A stretch of DNA of 11,781 nt from contig CALINM010000116.1 of the NCBI GenBank assembly GCA_938045315.1, positions 1-11,781 of the forward strand. The letters are read 5' to 3'. Made by a program: the position numbers and the translations under genes. Origin of the DNA: an uncultured bacterium. GTDB taxonomy: Bacteria; CALINM01. The notes beneath the pieces were generated by a model. That model was not told where the DNA came from. It did no database searches and saw only the letters and a program-made list of their open reading frames with translations. This document shows positions 6,769 to 11,781 of this stretch, one piece after another (within the stretch, counting starts at the first letter, position 1; every line of letters begins with the position of its first letter).

Positions 6769-7346
6769 ATCAAACCCTTTGTAGATGGCACATCATAACG
6801 AAATTCTTTTTCTATTGCTGAAGAGAGAGCTTTAGCAAAGGCTTTGAAAATAGCCTCTATACAATGATGTAAATTTCTGCCATAAAGAAGTCTTATGTGC
6901 AAAGTTATACCAGCATGATCCACAAAACCTTTAAAGAATGATTCAATAAGTTCTGTATCAAATTCCCCAACCTTTCCATGGGGTATAGTGACATTATATA
7001 TAAGGTTTGGTCTACCAGAAAAATCACAAATCACTTCAGCTAAAGCTTCATCCATGGGAACTAAAAAAAACCCAAACCTTTTAATTGATTTGAAATCACC
7101 TAAAGCTTTTTTAAAAGCCTCTCCTAAAACTATACCTACATCCTCAACAGTATGATGAAAATCTACTTCCACATCCCCAACCGCTTTTAATTCTAAATCA
7201 AAAAAGCCATGTCTAACAAAAAGTGTAATCATATGATCAAAAAAAGGTATTCCCGTAGAAATCATGGATTTACCCATACCATATATGTTAAGCCTTGCAA
7301 AAATTTCTGTTTCCTTTGTAACCCTTTTAATTTCTACAGTATCCAT
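6765..7346 (-). CDS. hisB: imidazoleglycerol-phosphate dehydratase, monofunctional (HisB)
   Basis: Mn-dependent enzyme that dehydrates imidazoleglycerol phosphate to imidazole-acetol phosphate. At 193 residues it is the stand-alone dehydratase, without the N-terminal histidinol-phosphatase domain of the enterobacterial bifunctional HisB. The two metal-binding repeats are intact: DFHHTVEDVG (His64, His65, Glu68) and NLHHCIEAIFKAF (His160, His161, Glu164). The GIPFFDHM and VDHAGITLHI segments and the C-terminal PSTKGLI are also typical. A histidinol-phosphate phosphatase must therefore come from elsewhere. The gene is preceded by a possible internal promoter and an excellent AGGAGA site, and its TGA overlaps the hisH ATG in an ATGA junction, indicating translational coupling. 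Confidence 0.97.
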   Translation of the reverse strand: MDTVEIKRVTKETEIFARLNIYGMGKSMISTGIPFFDHMITLFVRHGFFDLELKAVGDVEVDFHHTVEDVGIVLGEAFKKALGDFKSIKRFGFFLVPMDEALAEVICDFSGRPNLIYNVTIPHGKVGEFDTELIESFFKGFVDHAGITLHIRLLYGRNLHHCIEAIFKAFAKALSSAIEKEFRYDVPSTKGLI

Positions 7347-7350
7347 AAAA

Positions 7351-7356
7351 TCTCCT
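7351..7356 (-). promoter_or_regulatory. hisB ribosome-binding site
   Basis: AGGAGA on the minus strand, four bases before the hisB ATG at 7346. It is a strong Shine-Dalgarno match and fixes the hisB start at the family-like N-terminus. Confidence 0.7.
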
Positions 7357-7369
7357 GCTTTAAAAAGAT

Positions 7370-7378
7370 ATTATAACA
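7370..7378 (-). promoter_or_regulatory. internal extended -10 promoter candidate upstream of hisB
   Basis: The minus strand reads TGTTATAAT here, an exact match to the extended -10 form TGnTATAAT. No good -35 hexamer lies 16-18 nt upstream (the sequence there is GGAGAA-like), which extended -10 promoters can tolerate. Transcription would start near 7363, leaving about 17 nt of leader with the hisB ribosome-binding site. In an AT-rich genome a TATAAT match alone is weak evidence. The preceding TG and the location in the operon's only large gap raise its value. Confidence 0.45.
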
Positions 7379-7431
7379 CACTTTAAATTTATTCTCCTGT
7401 ATTTTTTGCTTAATTTTATTGAAGAACATTA

Positions 7432-8481
7432 TCATATGTTATTTTCAGATAAAAAATCTTTTACACTCTCCATGAACGAATCGTTCTCCAATTCTGTGCC
7501 CACTGTTACCCTATAATAGTTTGTCATATTAAAAGAATGGCTTAAATCTTTTATTCTAATCCCCCTATCCAATAGATATTGATAAAATCCAGGGACTTCA
7601 ATTCTGAAGGTAATAAAATTTGATTCCGAAGGGATCGCAAAAATATTATTATTCTTGAAAAATTTAAACAATCTCTCCCTTTCATATATAATTTCTTCTA
7701 TTTTAGATTTAAAAAAATTCTCATGTTTGAAATAAAGGAGAGCTATTTTCTGAGTAAAACTATTAATGTTATAGGGAGAACGTATCATATTTAACTTATT
7801 GATCAATCTGCTATTACCCATCATGTAACCTAATCTTATACTCGCAAACCCCACTTTAGAAAAACTTCTCATAACAAGTAAATTATCATAATTTTCTAAA
7901 TACTTCATAAAAGTTTTTTTAGAATAACTATAATAAGCCTCATCTGATACAACTATAGTATTTTTATTAGACAAAACCATTTCTAAATATTCTTCAGGAA
8001 AGATATTTCCTGTGGGGTTATTGGGATTGCCTAAAAAAATTAAATCAATTTCCTCCTTCAATACATTCTCAAGATTTTTTTTATCAACAGAATAATCTAA
8101 TTTATTCAAATAATAGGGAAAAAGACGCATCTCAAATATACTTCCAACTATCCTATACATAGAAAATCCTGGCTCAGGATAAGCAACCTTTGCTCCCTTT
8201 TCTAATGCAGTATATAGCATATAAATAAACTCATCAGAACCATTCCCAAAAATAATGGAATCCTCTGAAACACCCTCTTTATCAGAGATTTTTTTTCTCA
8301 GGTCCCTGATAAACGCGTCTGGATAACGATTTATCTCAATTTTAGACAGTTCTTGAATTAATTCCTCTTTAAAATTTGCAGGCAAATCATAGGGACTTTC
8401 ATTAGCATCCAACCTTATTAAGACAGGTTTATCCTCAACGAAATAGGGTTTAAAATTGCTAAGAATTTTTTTAATCTTCAT
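7432..8481 (-). CDS. hisC: histidinol-phosphate aminotransferase (HisC)
   Basis: PLP-dependent fold-type I aminotransferase that converts imidazole-acetol phosphate and glutamate to L-histidinol phosphate and 2-oxoglutarate. The 349-residue product shows the family motifs in order: LDANESPYDLP near the N-terminus, YPEPGFSMY (101-109), NPNNPTG (152-158), SDEAYY with Asp180 and Tyr183 contacting the cofactor, and SFSKVGFASIRLGY with the Schiff-base Lys209 and phosphate-contacting Arg216. A late YYRVTVGT segment carries the expected substrate-carboxylate Arg. Its position between hisD and hisB supports HisC over another class of aminotransferase, although HisC-like enzymes can also act on aromatic amino acids. 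It overlaps hisD by 11 nt and is followed by the only sizeable gap in the operon, 85 nt before hisB. Confidence 0.96.
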   Translation of the reverse strand: MKIKKILSNFKPYFVEDKPVLIRLDANESPYDLPANFKEELIQELSKIEINRYPDAFIRDLRKKISDKEGVSEDSIIFGNGSDEFIYMLYTALEKGAKVAYPEPGFSMYRIVGSIFEMRLFPYYLNKLDYSVDKKNLENVLKEEIDLIFLGNPNNPTGNIFPEEYLEMVLSNKNTIVVSDEAYYSYSKKTFMKYLENYDNLLVMRSFSKVGFASIRLGYMMGNSRLINKLNMIRSPYNINSFTQKIALLYFKHENFFKSKIEEIIYERERLFKFFKNNNIFAIPSESNFITFRIEVPGFYQYLLDRGIRIKDLSHSFNMTNYYRVTVGTELENDSFMESVKDFLSENNI

Positions 8482-9769
8482 CTTCTACCTTCATTAGCCT
8501 TGTTTCAACAGACTTTGCATGAGCAAAAAGTCCTTCATATCTGGCAAAATAAGAAATTTTATCCCCCAGAGACTTTAAACCCTCCTTAGTAAACGCAATT
8601 ACACTTGTTCTTTTTATAAAATCTTCAACACCTAAAGGAGAAAAAAATCTTGCCGTTCCACCTGTTGGCAGTATATGGTTTGGTCCAGCCATATAATCTC
8701 CCACGGCTTCTGGTGTATTATTACCGAGAAAAACAGCACCAGCATTTTGAATAAAGGGCAATAATGAAAAAGGATGTTTGGTACAAATCTCTAAATGTTC
8801 TGGGGCAATTTGATTGGCTATTGATACCGCATCCATAATATTTTCAACAATAATAATTGCAGAATTTTTAAGTGATTTCTCAATAATATTCCTTCTTTCT
8901 GATTTTTTAGCTTCTTCAAACAGTTTTTTTTCAAGTTCTTTTCCCAGTAATTCTGAATATGTTACAGCTATAGCAATGGCCTGTTCATCATGCTCTAATT
9001 GAGATAACATATCCAGAGCAACATTACTTAAATCTGCAGTTTCATCAAAAATTATAAACACTTCACTTGGTCCAGCTATCATATCAATATCAACTTTACC
9101 AAATAGAATTTTCTTTGCTGTGGCAACATAAATATTGCCTGGACCAACAATTTTATCAACGTTAGGAATATGCTTTGTGCCAAAAGCAAAACCGGCTATA
9201 GCCTGTGCTCCACCAATTCTATAAATTGAATTTACACCTGCTCTTTTCGCAGCATATAACACTGCTGGCGAAACATTTCCATCTTTAGAAGGCGAAGTAA
9301 GTAAAATCTCTCTAACGCCAGCAATCTTTGCTGGGATTGCTCCCATTAAAACAGACGATGGATAAACTGCCTTACCTCCAGGAGCATAAACTAAAACTCT
9401 TTTTAGTGGTGAAATTTTAACGCCCAGTAAATTTCCAAACTCGTCATAGCTGAACCATGAATTATAAACTGTTTTCCTATAGTAATTTTCCAGTCTTTCA
9501 GCCGTTATATCAATTACTTCTTTCATTTTAGGTTCTAATAATTCAATCCCTTTCTCCCAATCTTCATCAGTTAGTTTAAACTCCTTCGGTTTCAGATTAA
9601 TACCATCAAACTTTTTTGAATAAAAAGCTATTGCTTTATCACCTTCCCTTAAGACCTTATCAATAATTTCCTGCACTGTTTTTTCATAAATTGACTTATA
9701 ACCAATTCTAAAAGAATATTTCTCCATATATTTTTTAATATCTGCTTCTCTAAACTTTAATATACCCAT
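8471..9769 (-). CDS. hisD: histidinol dehydrogenase (HisD)
   Basis: NAD-dependent, Zn-containing enzyme that performs the last two oxidations, L-histidinol to histidinal to L-histidine. The 432 residues match the usual length of about 430. Visible landmarks are YAPGGKAVYPSS (about 128-139), the VGPGNIYVATAK segment (208-219), SQLEHDEQA with predicted zinc ligands Gln257 and His260, APEHLE with catalytic Glu324 and His325, GDYMAGPNH with zinc ligand Asp358, and C-terminal His417. Each is offset by two from the E. coli numbering (259, 262, 326/327, 360, 419), so the active site looks intact. It starts 3 nt after hisG, and its last 11 nt overlap the start of hisC. The hisC ribosome-binding site (AAGG) therefore lies within the hisD coding sequence, suggesting translational coupling. 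Confidence 0.98.
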   Translation of the reverse strand: MGILKFREADIKKYMEKYSFRIGYKSIYEKTVQEIIDKVLREGDKAIAFYSKKFDGINLKPKEFKLTDEDWEKGIELLEPKMKEVIDITAERLENYYRKTVYNSWFSYDEFGNLLGVKISPLKRVLVYAPGGKAVYPSSVLMGAIPAKIAGVREILLTSPSKDGNVSPAVLYAAKRAGVNSIYRIGGAQAIAGFAFGTKHIPNVDKIVGPGNIYVATAKKILFGKVDIDMIAGPSEVFIIFDETADLSNVALDMLSQLEHDEQAIAIAVTYSELLGKELEKKLFEEAKKSERRNIIEKSLKNSAIIIVENIMDAVSIANQIAPEHLEICTKHPFSLLPFIQNAGAVFLGNNTPEAVGDYMAGPNHILPTGGTARFFSPLGVEDFIKRTSVIAFTKEGLKSLGDKISYFARYEGLFAHAKSVETRLMKVEDED

Positions 9770-9772
9770 AAA

Positions 9773-10393
9773 TCACCCAATTACCCCTCTTATATTTTGA
9801 ACTACCTCACATGCTTCCTTGAATCTTGTTTTGAAAAAAGTCCTGTTCATTATCAAATAACTAGAAATATCACATATTTTCTCAATTTCCTCAAGACCAT
9901 TTTTCCTAAGAGTTTCACCACTGGAAACAATATCTACAATAACATCACTTATTTCAGTAATTGGTGCAAGTTCCACAGAACCTTCTAATTTTATTATATC
10001 TACGTTAATCCCTTTAAATTCAAAATACTTTTTTGATATGTTTGTAAATTTAGTAGCCACTCTTAAACCATTTTCCCAATTAAAATGCTTTGTTTTTGGT
10101 TTGGCTACAGAAACCCTGCATATGCCAAGTTTTAAATCCAGTAAATTTAAAACATCACTATTTCTCTCCAATAGAATGTCCAAACCAACTACACCAATAT
10201 CTGCGCTACCTCTTTCCACATAAACGGGCACATCAAAGGGTTTCAAGAGCATTACTATAAATCCCTTCTGATTAAATTCAAACTTCAGTTTCCGATCATC
10301 ATGTAGAATTTCCAAGAAATCATAACCTGCTTTTTTAAAAAGTGGTAATACTTCTTTTAAAATTCTTCCCTTAGGTAAAGCAATACTTACCAT
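9773..10393 (-). CDS. hisG: ATP phosphoribosyltransferase, short-form catalytic subunit (HisG)
   Basis: Catalyses condensation of ATP with PRPP to give phosphoribosyl-ATP, the first and feedback-regulated step of histidine synthesis. The 206-residue protein starts MVSIALPKGRI, has the ERGSADIGVVGLD segment (about 60-72), and ends its catalytic core with the PRPP-binding stretch VDIVSSGETLRKNGL (about 153-167). Long-form HisG proteins are near 300 residues and have a C-terminal ACT-like regulatory domain, which is absent here. The protein is therefore the short HisGS type, which in known cases works as a hetero-octamer with HisZ, a HisRS-like regulatory subunit not encoded in this window. It starts 2 nt after murA with an AGAGAAG-type ribosome-binding site inside the end of murA. 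It ends 3 nt before hisD. Confidence 0.96.
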   Translation of the reverse strand: MVSIALPKGRILKEVLPLFKKAGYDFLEILHDDRKLKFEFNQKGFIVMLLKPFDVPVYVERGSADIGVVGLDILLERNSDVLNLLDLKLGICRVSVAKPKTKHFNWENGLRVATKFTNISKKYFEFKGINVDIIKLEGSVELAPITEISDVIVDIVSSGETLRKNGLEEIEKICDISSYLIMNRTFFKTRFKEACEVVQNIRGVIG

Positions 10394-10395
10394 AA

Positions 10396-11655
10396 CTACT
10401 TCTCTTTAACTCGCTTAATTTTGGCACCTAATCGGGATAGTTTTTTTTCCATGCTTTCATATCCCCTATCGAGATGGTAAATCCGTTGTACTTCAGTTTC
10501 TCCCTCTGCCATAAGACCTGCAATTACAAGAGCAGCACCAGCTCTCAAATCAGACACCATTACAGGTGCACCTGTTAGATATTCAACACCTTTAACAATT
10601 GCATTTCTATCTTTAATCGTTATATCCGCTCCCATTCTTTTTAGCTCACTTACATGAATGAACCTATTTTCAAAAATAGTCTCTCTAATAACAGATAATC
10701 CTTTCGCCGTTGTCATTAGAGCCATAAATTGAGCTTGTAAATCAGTGGGAAATCCTGGATATGGCATTGTGGTTATATCAACACTTCTAATATTTCTATT
10801 TCCAATAACTCTTATGGAATCAATATATTTTTCAATCTGAATACCAGCTTCCCTTAATTTAAATTCCAGAGCCTCCAGATGTTCAGGAATACAATTTTTA
10901 ATTAAAACATTTCCACAAGTAGCTGCTGCAGCAATAATGAATGTGCCTGCTTCAATCCTATCGGGTATAACTTTATGTTTCGCTCCTTTAAGTCCCTTAA
11001 CACCTTCTACTTTTATAACAGATGTACCTTCCCCCTCAATTTTAGCTCCCATTTTTCTTAAAAAGTTTACAAGATCAACTATTTCTGGTTCTTTTGCTGC
11101 ATTCTCTATGATAGTTATACCTTCAGCACAAACTGCAGCCATAATCATATTCTCTGTTCCTGTTACGGTAGGAACATCACAATAAATATTGGCACCTCTA
11201 AGTTTTTTTGCACTTACCTCTACATATCCATGGGACTGGGTAATTGACGCACCCATTTTCTGTAGCGCTGCAAGGTGCAGATTAATTGGCCTATCGCCTA
11301 TTGCACACCCTCCGGGCATAGAAATTCTTGCTTTTTTAAGTCTTGCTACTAAAGGCCCTAAAACAAGCACAGAAGCCCTCATCGTTTTTACCAACTCGTA
11401 AGGTGCTTCATAATTAATTATTTTTTTTGCTGATAAATGCATCAATCTCTTACTATCCCTCTCAACCTCACAACCAAGAGATTTTAAGAGTTTTTCCATT
11501 GTTTGAATATCCCTTAGTTCAGGAATCCCTTCAAGCACACATTCTTCTTCTGTTAATAAACACGCAGCCATTAGAGGAAGTGCTGAATTTTTAGCACCAC
11601 TTATGGTAACCTCACCTGTTAATCTATAACCACCCTTTATAATAAACTTATCCAT
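10396..11655 (-). CDS. murA: UDP-N-acetylglucosamine 1-carboxyvinyltransferase (MurA)
   Basis: Cytoplasmic enzyme that transfers enolpyruvate from phosphoenolpyruvate to UDP-GlcNAc, the first committed step of peptidoglycan synthesis. The 419-residue product equals the length of E. coli MurA as I know it. It begins MDKFIIKGG, carries the TISGAKN motif with the substrate-contacting Lys22, the PGGCAIGDRP loop with Cys117 (equivalent to E. coli Cys115, the fosfomycin target), the NAAKEPEIVD segment, and the late DLRAGAALV and YHLDRGYE motifs. I chose the ATG at 11655 because it matches the family N-terminus and has AGGG nine bases upstream. An in-frame TTG at 11712 would add 19 residues not expected in the family. 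It is the first complete gene of the cluster and ends 2 nt before hisG, so co-transcription with the his genes is likely. Cys rather than Asp in the active-site loop predicts fosfomycin sensitivity of the enzyme (inference). Confidence 0.97.
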   Translation of the reverse strand: MDKFIIKGGYRLTGEVTISGAKNSALPLMAACLLTEEECVLEGIPELRDIQTMEKLLKSLGCEVERDSKRLMHLSAKKIINYEAPYELVKTMRASVLVLGPLVARLKKARISMPGGCAIGDRPINLHLAALQKMGASITQSHGYVEVSAKKLRGANIYCDVPTVTGTENMIMAAVCAEGITIIENAAKEPEIVDLVNFLRKMGAKIEGEGTSVIKVEGVKGLKGAKHKVIPDRIEAGTFIIAAAATCGNVLIKNCIPEHLEALEFKLREAGIQIEKYIDSIRVIGNRNIRSVDITTMPYPGFPTDLQAQFMALMTTAKGLSVIRETIFENRFIHVSELKRMGADITIKDRNAIVKGVEYLTGAPVMVSDLRAGAALVIAGLMAEGETEVQRIYHLDRGYESMEKKLSRLGAKIKRVKEK

Positions 11656-11781
11656 CCCAAAATACCCTAAACATGTTTTATAAATGGTATCATTTTTTGT
11701 AAATATAAACAACTTTTTGTAATTTTTCAGGACAAAAAGAACTTGTTAATTTTTGATGGGTTTAATATTAAAAAAAAATTT
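11656..11781 (-). other. region upstream of murA, partly beyond the window
   Basis: These 126 bases are very AT-rich, with a T9 run (minus strand) near the window edge. Two minus-strand frames are open from the edge: one stops with TAA at 11748-11746, the other with TGA at 11729-11727. Either could be the C-terminus of an upstream gene. Alternatively the T9 run could be the U-tract of a terminator whose stem lies outside the window. The sequence does not decide between these. Confidence 0.3.
11684..11712 (-). promoter_or_regulatory. weak sigma70-type promoter candidate for murA
   Basis: On the minus strand, TTGTTT (11712-11707) and TACCAT (11689-11684) are separated by 17 nt and lie upstream of the murA ribosome-binding site. 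They match the consensus at 3/6 and 4/6 positions. In DNA this AT-rich such matches arise by chance, so it is a candidate only. murA may instead be read from an upstream gene outside the window. Confidence 0.2.

Larger units (their letters stand above)
7347..7431 (-). promoter_or_regulatory. 85-nt hisC-hisB intergenic region
   Basis: This is the only internal gap over about 11 nt in the cluster. Read on the minus strand it holds a first CAGGAGA copy (7399-7393), a consensus extended -10 sequence (7378-7370), a short T-rich stretch, and a second CAGGAGA copy that serves as the hisB ribosome-binding site (7357-7351). I see no GC-rich hairpin that would make a terminator or attenuator, and no His-rich leader peptide. 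The region is most simply an internal promoter plus leader for hisB and the genes downstream of it. Confidence 0.5.

Noticed and set aside
7347-7431. Attenuator or His-rich leader peptide controlling hisB
   Set aside because: No run of His codons, no GC-containing hairpin and no U-tract terminator are present in the gap.
10396-11712. Longer MurA starting at a TTG at 11712
   Set aside because: The family begins at MDKF, and the resulting 419 residues equal the E. coli protein length.

Overview
The window is a dense, AT-rich, entirely co-directional bacterial gene cluster. All fifteen supported genes lie on the minus strand, so it reads right to left. Gaps are mostly 0-11 nt or short overlaps, which suggests one long transcription unit. 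The one substantial internal gap is 85 nt, upstream of hisB. Low G+C, short-form HisG, a tungsten/molybdenum-type aldehyde oxidoreductase with its own polyferredoxin, and the order murA-hisGDCBH suggest an anaerobic Gram-negative, perhaps Deferribacterota or a Geobacter-like Desulfobacterota lineage. That placement is inference from gene order and protein style, not a search result.

Right part (11655 to 6130): murA (first committed step of peptidoglycan synthesis) is followed after 2 nt by hisG (short form), hisD, hisC, then the 85-nt gap holding a consensus extended -10 element, then hisB and hisH. Middle (6133 to 3652): a small predicted lipoprotein gene of unknown role is inserted between hisH and hisA. 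It is coupled to hisH by an ATGA overlap and abuts hisA. hisA (GTG start), hisF (GTG start) and stand-alone hisE follow. Left part (3665 to 73): a SlyD-type FKBP peptidyl-prolyl isomerase with a Cys-rich tail, a polyferredoxin with four [4Fe-4S] motifs, an aldehyde:ferredoxin oxidoreductase family protein, a dolichol-phosphate-mannose-synthase-like glycosyltransferase, and a 61-residue two-helix membrane protein.

The his genes cover PRPP + ATP through to histidine except for HisI (PR-AMP cyclohydrolase), a histidinol-phosphate phosphatase, and HisZ, which a short HisG normally needs. These must be encoded elsewhere if the pathway is complete. HisH and HisF form the glutamine-dependent IGP synthase, and HisA supplies its substrate. 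The polyferredoxin and oxidoreductase form an electron-transfer pair resembling the small and large subunits of AorAB-type enzymes. I see no tRNA, rRNA, CRISPR array, insertion sequence or clear rho-independent terminator. The most notable points are the lipoprotein inside the his operon, the internal promoter candidate before hisB, the oxidoreductase module attached to a histidine operon, and a purine tract at the hisE/slyD junction that encodes the HisE tail and holds the slyD ribosome-binding site.
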